Shown here in pieces: positions 48,705 to 58,917 of a stretch of 64,000 bases of DNA (position 1 is the first letter of the stretch; each line of letters opens with the position of its first letter). The position numbers and the translations under genes are program-made. Source of the stretch: Biscogniauxia marginata (taxonomy: Eukaryota; Ascomycota; Sordariomycetes; Xylariales; Xylariaceae). The notes beneath the pieces were generated by a model, which saw only the letters and a list, made by a program, of their open reading frames with translations, was not told the origin of the DNA and made no database searches. The stretch is taken from positions 33,727 through 97,726 of the forward strand of contig MU404186.1 in NCBI GenBank assembly GCA_022695795.1. The letters run 5' to 3'.

Positions 48705-50436
48705 TTACTTCAACACCACGAAGCTTGTCGAAAGTCCTGGAAGATTGCCACCCGCCACAATCGTTGATCCTGACAACCTCCAAGTCACATTCCCCCAAGG
48801 CGTAGACACAACATCGGATACTTGAATTTCGCCTGGTAAGGTGATTTCTGCAGTCGTAGCTGATGAGTTACTGGGATTCACTACACCCACTAAGATCTCC
48901 TCGCCCAGGAACCAGTAAGCCACGTCAAATCCTCCCGTCTTGCCGTCTTGCAACTGAATGGGGTTGGCTCCAGTGAGGAATTCTAAAACTGGGGATACAG
49001 TGACGACTTTGGCGAGCTGCGAAGCTGCGGCGGCAAGTATATCTGACGGAGGGTAGATCCAAGCTAGCCGTCCCTTGGCCCCATGGTTAAACGCTAGTAT
49101 GTCCATCACCCAGACCTCCCCGGGTGTCGGGTCACGGGCCCAATACTCCTCGCCCGAGAATGACTGGGGGACGGCCCAGACGGGCTTCCGCGCCACCGAT
49201 CCACCGATCCATTCCCGGTAGTCGTGGAAGTCGTCTACGCGATCTGGCACGTCTAGTAGCGAGCCGATACAATTATCGCAGCCGCAGTCGCCGTACGTCG
49301 CGTTGCACGGCGTATCCCAGCGACGCGAGTACGTCGCGTTGATGCCGACCGGGTACGCATCCTCCATGATGATGTCCGCACCGGCGCTGTACTCGCCGAA
49401 GAAGTAGTTCTGACAGTTGAGAACTAGGGCTACCGGGTGGTATTTGTCGAGGGAGGCTAAGAGGTTGTAGGCTTGCGTAGTCGAATCGAGGGGGTAGACC
49501 CAGCCGTCGGGCTCATCGGCCGTGTACCAGGTTAGTAGGGAGGGGTGGTCCTTGACGAGCGGGACTTGCTCGGCAACACTGGACAGGTTCATGAACGATC
49601 CGCGCATGTCGTACTGGAAGAGCAGATTCAGCTCGTCCATCTTGTCGATAGTGTGTGTTAGATCACCATCGGTGAAGGCCGCGACCGGATTAATGGCGGT
49701 GAAGCCTTTGTCTGCGTATGCTTCGACATTGGCGTTGCTAATGTTGAGATACCCAGAGTAATCGGCATAGAAACCAAATGGGAAGACCGGTTCGAACGCC
49801 CCGTCTGTAAAGTCATTGCGATAAAGAAGTGATCCGTATAGATTGTCCACTTTCACGACACTTCCAGTGGTCTTCTCTGGGAGATAGAAGAGCTCGGTGG
49901 ACGCCGAGTAGCTATTGTTGCCAGACGTCGCGGTTGCGCTTATATTTACCTGGTACGCAGTCAGCTTTGGCGCGAGCTGCGCTACATCAAATTTGACAAG
50001 GCTGTCTGTCGTATTGACAGCCACCTTGCCCGAAGTGAGAGTAATCCCCTCGGTCTCGATCCTGAACTCGAGGCTGTCGGATGCATCAACTCCATAAAGA
50101 CTGGAGTAGTACGGCGTTCCATGGATAAACGAGATAGCTGCGTCGACGATGAACTCGGCGGTTTCCTCACTCGCGACATAGATGCTATAACGCGGGGTGA
50201 TCCGAAGGTCTAGGAGCGGGATGGAGGAGAGCTCTGGAGGGCCTATATCCCCCCCCGGAATGACCTCTGGCGAGCTTCAAGATCACAAGTTCAGTAATTG
50301 TCGTCCTACAGTCTCGGAGACTTGAGACGTACCCCGCGGTGTACACTTTCCCACACCACCTATCTTGTGCGGCCCCCCGAGCGGCGAGAAATCCGAACAG
50401 CAGGGGCACGAAGTTACCATGATATGAAGTTGGCAT
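48705..50436 (-). CDS. Secreted glycoside-hydrolase-like (TIM-barrel) protein
   Basis: The exons are 50436-50333 and 50274-48705, giving 557 aa. The 58-nt intron has a GTACGT donor, and the join gives WCGKVYTAGSPEVIPGG. Residues 1-24 are a signal peptide. The first 200 residues form a beta-rich domain (PLLDLRITPRYSIYV). They are followed by a barrel-like region: YADKGFTAINPV, MDELNLLFQYDMRGSF, HPSLLTWYTADEPDGW with E289 as a likely acid/base residue, then PVWAVPQSFSGEEYWARDP and GRLAWIYPP. A closing beta domain starts near WFLGEEILVGVVNPS. About ten NxS/T sequons mark it as extracellular. The plan resembles family 2/5-type hydrolases of clan A, but I cannot assign a family or substrate. Confidence 0.82.
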
Positions 50437-50971
50437 CCTCAAGTCGTGGAACTGGAACTTCGTGGTGCTATATGAGGGAGGGCATACGCGGTGGTTCGAT
50501 CAACAACTCGCGCGAAGCATTACCGGTGCGTGGCGGAGAAGCGGATCTTGCCTAGGTTAGGTAGTCTTGCTTAATCAAAACTCCCTCGATCGATTGACGA
50601 TCAACCCCTGATACACCTGCCTAAGCAGGTATCGGGCTGGAACTGTGCGCGAAGCAAAACTGACCGAAGTCTTGAAGGAACTCTAGTTACAATTATTATG
50701 TAACGCGTAAACGGGGAGTTGCAGGACTAGGGATTATCGCTATAAGTGTGTGTTATGCACTTAAGGAGTTATAGTATAATTTGTCTTCCCTGTTACATCA
50801 GATTATACTGAACCCCTCTCCCTCTCCCCAGACCTTTCCAAGTCTCAAATCTCACACCAGCCTCCCTAGTTGCAATCTCCTTGGCTGGCTTGGACGGTAT
50901 GAATCCCGCTTCTGCCCAGACTGGTGGCTATACCAGGTTATGTACTAATGAATATCGCACAATAACCCGCA
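50437..50971. promoter_or_regulatory. Upstream region of the secreted hydrolase gene
   Basis: This is 535 bp between the start of the glycoside-hydrolase-like gene and the stop of the sugar-porter gene on the same strand. It includes an inverted repeat TCGATCGA at 50587-50594 and CCTGCCTAAGCAGG near 50617-50630. I see no gene. Confidence 0.5.
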
Positions 50972-52879
50972 CTACGGCTTGTTGGTTTGACAAGCAAGGG
51001 CTGAATAACCCTCATCATGGCTAGTTTCTGGCTTTATCTCCTGTGTCTTCGCTCTCGAGGCGACATGCGTGCCTGTACATTTGTACCCACGAAATTTCCT
51101 CGCCGGGACACGGGCCTCAAACTATAGAGCATGTCAGTTTCGGTCTCACCGGGTCGGTTGCCACTGTTCAAAGGTGGCTTACCATTTCATCTATCTCTTC
51201 CAAGGTTCGATCCTTGACTTCGGGCAGGAAAAAGAATATCCAAACCATACATGTCACGCAAGATGGCGCCCAGATGTACCCATATTTGGGTCCCCAGTTG
51301 AGTGCAAGCGGGTTAATAAAATACGGCGCGGTGAAGGTAGTAAGCCACTGCAAGATCAGTCTCAAAAATAACAGGTAGTAATAGTATCGGAGGACCTACC
51401 GTGAACAGGAAACCAATAGCAGTAGCCAAGCCAAAAGTGTAAGATCGCAATCGCTGAGAGGGCAGCTCTCCTCCACTCAGCCATGCGTACGGTGCAATCA
51501 TCCAGTTGTAGCCTACGATATAGGTAATAGACAAGCCAACAATCGCTTTTCCGGTCTTGACAGTTCCTGGCTCAACCGTATAGACAGCCGCAATAGCGAG
51601 CTGTGCAAGACCACAGAGCGCAAACCCCGACATCATCATAACTCGGCGGTAACCAAAGCGCGTAACGAGGGCACTGTTGATGAGCATGGCGACGACGCCA
51701 ATCCCAGTCAGAATACATGAGTTCCGGAACGAGTCTCCGATATTGGCCATCTGAAAGAAGTAGGTGCCGTATGCTAGAAAGTGTGAGCGCTTTTCAATAC
51801 TTCACCAATGAAAGAATGCTAGCGTACATATCACAAACATAGACCCCGACCCGGCTTGTGTAGTTAACGCTAGTACTGCGATAATGGTCCTTCGGCGGTC
51901 AATGGGGTCGTTGAATAAGCTGAAGAAATTGGTCTTAGATTGGAGCTGCGCTTCTGCGGCTAATGCAATCTCCATCTCTCGTAGCTCCTCGGCTACGGCC
52001 CACGTTTTCGGGCGAAGCCACTTTAAGGACTTCTCTGCTCTCGCCGTTTCACTCCGTCCTGCGAGCCATCGAGGCGACTCGGGGATGAAAAAAAGTCCTA
52101 TAGCAATGATTCCCGGGACGATGTAGACGATGCCGAGGGGAACGATATAAGCATTTCTCGTGGGATCTGCCGAGGCTGGATAATCGATAATAGTCCCGAG
52201 GAGTGAACCTGAAACATCAGTGAACTAAACTTTTACCTTCCGAGGTACCCATTATACTTACCGAGGGATATCCAGTATGAGAACATAGCAATGCCCAGAC
52301 CTCTGTACTTCGCAGGGAGAGTCTCCTGTTGTGAGTGTCAGAAACAACCCAGTCTTCTCTAGCCATTCGTGTCTGGAGGATCTATTACTTGGATATATAG
52401 CTGACAGTGTGTCATGAATAAACCATTCGCGAGTCCGATAATTAATCGTCCCGCGTAGAGCGCTCCAATGTCGGTTGTCACCTGCATTATTACAGTGGCA
52501 GCAACAGCTCCAACGCACGCAATCCACAGAGACACCTTTCTACCAAACCACCGTGACGTGAATCCGGCCGAGAATGACGAGATAAAGGCCCCGAGTATCA
52601 TTAAAGATGAGATGAGCTGTTGTCGGTCGGGTGATATGTTCCACCCTGTTGGCGATTCCGGATCCTTTTGGCCGAAGACCTGAAATATGTCAGCCAATGG
52701 CTCAGGTTAGAGTCTTATTGACTTCTGCCCACCTCTAGGAAAGGATTCATAGCTTGTAACCCACCGATAATACCAAAATCGATCCCATATTGAAAAGAAC
52801 TTAGAGAGACGAGAGTAGCCGCGGCCATCGCCCGCCAGTGAGCTTTCAGTTCCATGTCCGGTTTCTGGGCCCGATTCAT
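50972..52879 (-). CDS. MFS sugar-porter family transporter
   Basis: Seven exons: 52879-52733, 52679-52389, 52325-52262, 52208-51828, 51773-51400, 51347-51183 and 51121-50972, giving 523 aa. Introns are 52-63 nt, each GT..AG. Sugar-porter landmarks run in order: FQYGIDFGIIGG in TM1, SRWFGRKVSLW between TM2 and TM3, YAGRLIIGLANGLF in TM4, PAKYRG, PESPRWLAGRSE after TM6, ALTTQAGSGSMFVISYGTYFF in TM7, PSQRLRSYTFGLAT in TM10, and LPEVKDRTLEEIDEMFEARVPARKF after TM12. The last intron joins the EEIDEMF motif perfectly. It probably imports a hexose, disaccharide or glycoside. It lies 536 bp upstream of, and on the same strand as, the secreted hydrolase, so a secrete-and-import pair is plausible. Confidence 0.92.
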
Positions 52880-53743
52880 CGTGAATTATGAAAACTCCTT
52901 GTCCAAGGGATGGCTCTTACAAATTTGGACGAACCTACCCAGAACATACGGAGTGGGCTGGAGCTGTTCTTATGTTTACGTAGCATCATCACGTCTCGAG
53001 TGTCACTTGAACCCCCGCCCAGGTTCTTTTTTACATTGGTAGGGTATCACCCCAGTCTTTAATCACCGTACGAACTATAATCCCTATTTCTCAATGGCAC
53101 TAGCTATCTTATTAGGTGGTTTCGTTGGTCACGGCTGATCACAAGATGACTTCCCCGCACGATGTGCTCGGCTTTATGATAGCGGTGACGTCTAAGTAAC
53201 GGTAGATGTTGGACTGTGGTTTACTCCAAATTGTTCAATATAGCCTGATTAAAGTTGTGAAGTGATTAAAAGGGGGAAATAATAAGGGCGTTATATAGTA
53301 AATTATAAGTTAAGAAGTATAATAATTAGTTATTGAAAGACTTTAAATTAAATAAATATAAAGTACTATTATTTAAAATTATATTTAAAATTAATATAAT
53401 TAATATAAATAATATAAATAATACGAAATTATAAAAATAAATTAAATAAAAAGAATAATAAAAATAAAAAGAAGAAGAAGAATAATAATAATATAACTTA
53501 AAAACTATTATATAAAGAAATAATCGTTACTTATAAAATAACCGTAACTTATTAATGTGTAAATATAGTAGATTAATATGTGTGAGAGAAGGTCCTTGGG
53601 CTTTGGGTTACCATTTATAATCATGAGCTCAAGTATCTAAATTAAAGCTTATGTGGGCATTGAAGTCTCACCACTTTCCAGGTGTGAAAAGAATTCCACT
53701 CGTATCTAAACCAAGTTCTATGTACTTTCGACGAAGCTTGGGA
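52880..53743. other. Intergenic region with AT island
   Basis: This lies between the sugar-porter start and the ferric reductase stop. The central 300 bp is a RIP-like AT island (separate entry). The flanks are of normal composition. I see no gene. Confidence 0.6.
53275..53575. repeat. Small AT-rich (RIP-like) island
   Basis: About 300 bp of nearly pure A/T (attataaaaataaattaaat, then GAA and AAT runs) is set sharply into normal DNA. Composition matches the left-hand RIP block. It is probably the remnant of a short repeat such as a solo LTR or MITE. No terminal repeats are readable. Confidence 0.6.
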
Positions 53744-55735
53744 TCAAAAGCAGAACTCCTCAACATGCAAATGTATACCTTGTGCGCCGGTGCCTTTATG
53801 TACAGCACGCTCGTCGCTAAGCTTCGCGACACTAGTCCTAACATTCGCGACGAGCGACTGCCCACCGCATACAACCACCCCAGTCTCTCCCCCGGTGGCT
53901 TCGACTGCTGACCTGATGAAACTACAAACATCGGGCCTTGATGCTGATAAATGTATGTGCGAATCCGAGCTCGCTTCTGAGAGTCGTTTTCGCGGCGTAG
54001 TCGTTCCCAAGGAATAGGCCTCCGTATTTGTGGAGCTCTCTATGCTTTTGGATGTCACCTTCTCTTCGACACTTGTCGTAGACACGGTCGAAGACGAAAG
54101 TGATGTTTTAGTTATCGCATCTAGCTGACCATTGCCCGTTACTGCTATATATACCGTCAATTCGATACCCGTCGACTCAGCCATCTCGATGGCTTCATGA
54201 AGACGTTTATGGTAAAACCCAATCTCTTCCCCCTGTCTCGTAGCTAGTAGGAAGTCAACCCGCTTAGTACACCGTGTCTCCTTTGAGTGCAACACACTTT
54301 CCAGGATTGGAAGTGTAAATGATGCGCCGGTTGATGCGGAAATGAGTACTAGGGTTTCGAAAATATCCCACCTCGGTGAATGGCCGTATGGTCCTAGTAC
54401 GAAGGTTGTCAGAGAGCTTTTTGTGTCTGACGATGCCAACTTCCGCGCAAACTGATTGAGCCTCTTCGAGAAACCGGAGTGAGATCGTATCACCAGCTGA
54501 ATACTATTGCAAATGCATGTCTCGGGCATCTTATGTGAGGAGGCGATTGTATATGGATGGGCTTCGAGGGCGCCAACCCTCGGTACCCAAAGGTATAGAT
54601 GCTGGCCTGCGGACCACTTGAAGTGAACATCCTTGATAGTAAGCACTGTCGTCGTTTCTCCAACCGGACTGAGGTGTGTCAGGTGACCGAACCACTGACG
54701 TCCTTTGCAACATGACTTTTTTGGATTAAACTTGACATTCTGCCACACAAAGAGCCCAATACGAACGACTCGGTCGGAGCAGATAGCAGCGATAGCAAAC
54801 CAGATGTTGTACCTCGCATTTTCAGGGACATGAACGTAGACGACCCATAAAAACATGACAGCTGCCAAAATGTGCTGGATGACAAAGACCTCGTAGGCCA
54901 GCGACCGGAGCGGCTTGAAAGATGTAATCGTCATCCACAGCAAAATGCCCCATGCGCCTAATCCATAAGGAACCATGGGCATCATGTTGAGTTCCATCTG
55001 GACCATATCAAACCTAACCCATTCGGTCCAAAAATGGAACCCATGGACCGTAGCAGTAAGGAACATGGACCGGGCAACCCACCGATGAAGCCAGTTCAAC
55101 CTTTCGTAACTGATGCCCGTAATCAATCCGATGACGTTTGCCTTGGAAGCTAGTAGATAGAGCAGCGGAATCTGAGTGACCGTGACCCAGGCGTTTCGAT
55201 AGCCGATCCTCTCCCAATAATACGCATCCTTGACCACAACGCTGCGCGCCATCATGTAGATGATGACAGCCCAGTATGTGAGGAGAACGAAAACGCGTCC
55301 CATAGGCGGAGGTGTCACCCAGGACAGGTACCGGTTCGGTATGTACAGTTGGGGATAACTGAGTTCCCGAACAACGGCAGTCAGCGTCGCCCATGTCTGC
55401 CAATACAAGTTTGTCGGTTTCGTGGGATGCTCGACCGAGCTGGTTCTGCAAGTACGCAACCTGCACACAGAAAGGTCAGGAATAAGAAGGCGATCTAGGG
55501 ACATTCCCTCGGCGTTGGGTTGGAGTTTTTACCTTAGCCAATTCTGGGCGAAATTGATGGCGCGGATCAATAGCAATAGGGCCATGACGGCCGCGATGAA
55601 ATACCAGTAACCTTGGGCAAAGGCTATATTGGTCGTCTGGAATACATTGGTACTCATAGACATACCGCCAGACATACCGCCCATGTCGCCCATGTCGCCC
55701 ATGTCGCCCATGTCATTACTGTGCCTGCGATTCAT
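53744..55735 (-). CDS. FRE-type ferric/cupric reductase with Met-rich N-terminus
   Basis: The exons are 55735-55533 and 55460-53744, giving 639 aa. The 72-nt intron has a GTAAAA donor. The start at 55735 is the first ATG. The N-terminus carries a MGD tandem repeat and many Met/Gly residues (about 8-28) before TM1 (42-60). Four haem-ligating histidines sit in two H-x13-H pairs, H193/H207 and H264/H278. The FAD-binding HPYTIAS motif, NADPH-binding VLGPYGHSP and a C-terminal VVVCGGQSLV complete the ferric_reduct/FAD_6/NAD_6 architecture. It moves electrons from cytosolic NADPH across the plasma membrane to reduce extracellular Fe(III) or Cu(II). A Ser/Thr-rich insert (about 525-580) interrupts the NADPH domain. 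The Bim1-like copper protein is the next gene upstream, transcribed divergently. Confidence 0.93.
55674..55711 (-). repeat. 9-bp coding tandem repeat (Met-Gly-Asp)
   Basis: Four near-identical copies of CATGTCGCC (plus strand) encode the Met-Gly-Asp units in the reductase N-terminus. Nine-base units keep the frame when copy number changes, so the Met-rich tail may vary between isolates. Confidence 0.85.
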
Positions 55736-57496
55736 CTCGTGGGACCCGCAGCGCGCAACGCCGACCCGCCGTCTTTGTCCGTTGGATTCCGTTGAATGCT
55801 TCAGCGCAACCGGTTATAATGTGCTTAGGAAACCAGCGAAGATGCGACAAAGCAGATGTCGAGGGTGTCAACCACACATCTGACAGCGAAGCTAGTAAAT
55901 ATACCGGGAGCTCAACACTTGGTGATTGCGGCAGCGGTGTTTCGAATTGGGTAAAGAAAGAAAAATACAATGTAGGAGTTACAATGCGATAGGTTAATGG
56001 ACGTCCAGGGCGTCCGTCGCTAACAAAGAAGACAGAAAATGGCGTAGCTGAGCTTGATGGATCAAAGCCTCGCGGCAAAGGCGAAAAAGAGATGGGAGCA
56101 AGGAGGGTTTGAACGGTTACAACGCCCGTTGTGATGCCGGGCAAACATAAATTGAGGCGAGGCAGATGATAGATGATACTTAACAACCTTAGAGAAGGAA
56201 GCGTACCTCAAGTCACTAGTACTTTAGATACGTACCTATGTGCTATCTGCATGTGCATGTGGATGGATGGATATACCTGGTCGTGAAAGGGGAGAAAGGG
56301 ATCACTCTAAAAGAAAAAACTTGCTCATTTACGCCTGGGCCACCCCCGGTACCTACTGTGTAGATAAGAGTGACATCAGCTGCCCAGCCTTACCTAACCT
56401 TACCCCAGGGCTACATCATAAGAACCACATCTAAAAGGTATGTACCTAATCTACCTGGTACGTATCTACCTGGTATGTACATTATGTAGGTAGGCACTCA
56501 CCTACATGTCCCTACTTCCTCATTGTTAGTCCTCACACAGCTGCGTCGCACGTCGTGTTATGGGAACTCTCATTTATACAGAAGATCAGGTAGTAGTTAT
56601 TCAATTCATGTTATAAACACAGATCACCGTGGTGTAGGTAGTGTCAAATGGCGCGCTAAGGTGATGTTTCGATCAAAGACAAGACAGGCCAAGCTGAGGA
56701 ATGAGACCGACACTAGTGTAGCTAATGCTAACTTTTGGTAGCGTGTCCCAAACCTCATGCCACAATTTGCTCAAATAGCCTCAATCGGCAACCATTGTCA
56801 GCTGCTGACCACTTAGAGCGCCTCTCCCCATCGCCATGTTGGAAACCCTGGTCCCAGCCCGCCTAGTCGTGGTGGGGTTCTCGATTTAGAGGGCCCGGGA
56901 CGGTTGAAGAGTGGGGATTCATCGTCTCTTTTGTGGAACGTACCGCGGAAACATGAACTAGTGTACCTTAACCCCGCCACTTTAACAACTCTTCCACAGG
57001 TTTGCTTACCTATATTAACTTTCACCAGCCTTACATGCTAGGTACCCTAGATATACTTAGTGTGCTTCACCCCTGCGCATCTATGTGGGGTGCCTCCATT
57101 CCCGTCCCAATGTAGCTCCTTATCCTAGTCGTATCAAGTCCTTGGTAAGTATTTCATAGGTAGCTAGCTAGCTGCCAGTTCATTAAAGATATGTGTGCCT
57201 ATACATATTTCACATATGAGCATACCTCCTGCCTCTATGTGCCTAATATAAATATCACTACTGCTACTCTCTTCCCAACACCACTTGCGCTATAGTCTAC
57301 CTCGGTGAACACCTTCAAGAGATTTGTCTCAGTCACGGTCTTGGTCAGTCTCGGTCTCTCACCCTTCCCTATTATAGAATTTAAATCACCCACCACTTTC
57401 TACGCCACTTGGTATCCGTCTGCTTGTTGCACTTCAATTTTCTCTTTCCCTTCGGTCAAGCCTCTTTGCTCAACTATCGGCACCTATACACGCACA
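55736..57496. promoter_or_regulatory. Divergent intergenic region, reductase / Bim1-like gene
   Basis: This is 1.76 kb between two metal-related genes. It carries a dense TACCTA/GGTACC cluster at 56435-56510 and a TATA-like taatataaata near 57244. A minus-strand ORF at 56187-55716 overlaps the reductase promoter without recognisable content. I see no further gene. I did not identify a convincing iron- or copper-regulator site by eye. Confidence 0.55.
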
Positions 57497-58234
57497 ATGC
57501 CTTCTCTGATATCCGTCGCTACGGCAACACTCCTCTTTGCCAATAGTATCCATGCCCATTTCACCGTCCAGTATCCTCCCACCGTCGGACCTTTTCAAGA
57601 CGATACTGAAAGCTCTGCCCCATGTGGAGGCTACTCCCCTAACCTCGACGACCTCAACGCCACCGATTTCCACGTCGATGGGGACTCCATTGCCACCTAC
57701 TCGACACACCCGCAGACCAAGTGGCTATATCGCATTACCACTGACCCCACTGCGAGCGGAAACTGGTCCGGAGTCTGGGGTTTAATCGAGCAGACTGGCC
57801 CGGGCAACTACTGTACACCGGCTGTCACCATTCCCTCTGAATACGTTGGCCAAAAGGCGATCCTAAGCATTGTTGCTAGCGGTCTCGATGGCTATTTATA
57901 TCAGGCGAGTTTCCCAACTACAGAATACGCTCTACTTAGTCCTTGACGCTAACTTGATCCTTTTCTACCCATCCAGTGCTCCGCCGTCAACTTCGTCGAA
58001 GGGACGGGTAACGTCCCCGAAGCCTGTTTCAATAGATCTGGCGTGACAGGCACATTCACCACTGACGATGGGTTGACCGCCCAGCTTGACAGCAGCAGCA
58101 GCAGCAGTGCGACACCGAGCGCTACGGAGACCCCGAATGCCGGGGTCCAGATGGGAGCCAGCTCGGTCGAGGGACTCGGTGCTTTGATGACGGTAGGGAT
58201 AATGGTGGTAGTCGGCGCGTTTTTAGTGATATAG
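57497..58234 (+). CDS. Bim1-like (X325/LPMO-related) GPI-anchored copper-binding protein
   Basis: The exons are 57497-57904 and 57977-58234, giving 221 aa. The longer upstream ORF opens with a non-ATG codon, so I take MPSLISVATA. The signal peptide ends ...SIHA, so the mature chain starts with His21 (HFTVQYPPTVGPF). This is the free N-terminal histidine that forms the copper brace in Bim1/LPMO-like proteins. The APCGGYSP motif, GNYCTPAVTIP, LYQ-CSAVNFVEG and CFNRSG supply the conserved cysteines. Then come a Ser-rich linker and a hydrophobic C-terminus suited to a GPI anchor. Bim1 in Cryptococcus helps copper uptake, and family members do not cut polysaccharide. The intron needs a GC..AG splice (CAG/GCGAGT). 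Proximity to a metal reductase fits copper acquisition. Confidence 0.88.
57905..57976 (+). other. GC-AG intron
   Basis: The 72-nt intron of the Bim1-like gene starts GCGAGT after CAG and ends ATCCAG, with a GCTAAC branch site 25-30 nt before the end. No GT nearby gives a join that keeps the frame and the conserved Gln-Cys. GC donors occur in about one percent of fungal introns. Confidence 0.7.
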
Positions 58235-58917
58235 ATAGACGCTACCCTGCTTTGACGGAATGACTACGTTCTACGTTTAGGAACGGACCTCTGCACGGCA
58301 CCATTCTTGGTAGAAATTCCCACATCATGGTGATAGCACGATAGTCGCGAAGAAACGGCGAAGCGAGTAGATACCCATCTGATGAATGGACCTGTGTTGC
58401 TGCCTATCTTGACTCTCCTTGATAAAATATTTACCACCGCTACTGTGTAATTTGTTAAGAGCACGCCTAGCTAAGCCAGTAACAACATGACCGGGTGGGA
58501 TTCTAAGTCGGTTGTAGGAGCAAGCTTATTACCTCCAGTGGTACGAGGCAGTAGCACCAGACAGCATTGTGAATAGAGTATTAGAACCACCCTTGGTCCA
58601 ATTCTCGCTGGTTCCTTCCTCAAAAGTAACACACTGTATTCAGGTTTCGCCAGTAAAGGGCCCGGAGAAAAGAAGTCTTAAAAATTATTTCAGAGGGGTA
58701 AGGAAAATGTCATCTCTCCCTGCAGTCATATGAATCGGGAATAGAACGCTGTATAGAGGAGATAGCAGGAAGTTGAGAAGAGGGAAGTGCTACTAGTTAG
58801 CACATCCCCGGTTTTTTTTTTGGATGGGGGGTTTCGCTTTTATTTTTAGATTATATGCCATAACAAAACCGTACATGGAACTGGGTATTGACAGTTTCGT
58901 ATTTCGTGAGGTATCGT
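58235..58917. other. Convergent intergenic region
   Basis: This is 683 bp between the 3' ends of the Bim1-like gene and the large multidomain gene. It has a T9 run at 58812-58820. I see no gene. Confidence 0.6.

Noticed and set aside
55716..56186. 156-codon minus-strand ORF upstream of the ferric reductase
   Set aside because: It overlaps the start of the reductase in another frame, is low-complexity Pro/Ser/Thr and has no signature. It is a shadow of the promoter and leader.
56813..57025. Minus-strand ORF of 70 codons between the reductase and Bim1-like genes
   Set aside because: Its Arg/Pro/Gly-rich peptide resembles translated non-coding repeats. No splice or promoter support.
57905..57976. 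GT donor a few bases downstream (GTTTCC) for the Bim1-like intron
   Set aside because: It shifts the frame relative to the conserved Cys-containing second exon and breaks the Gln-Cys junction.
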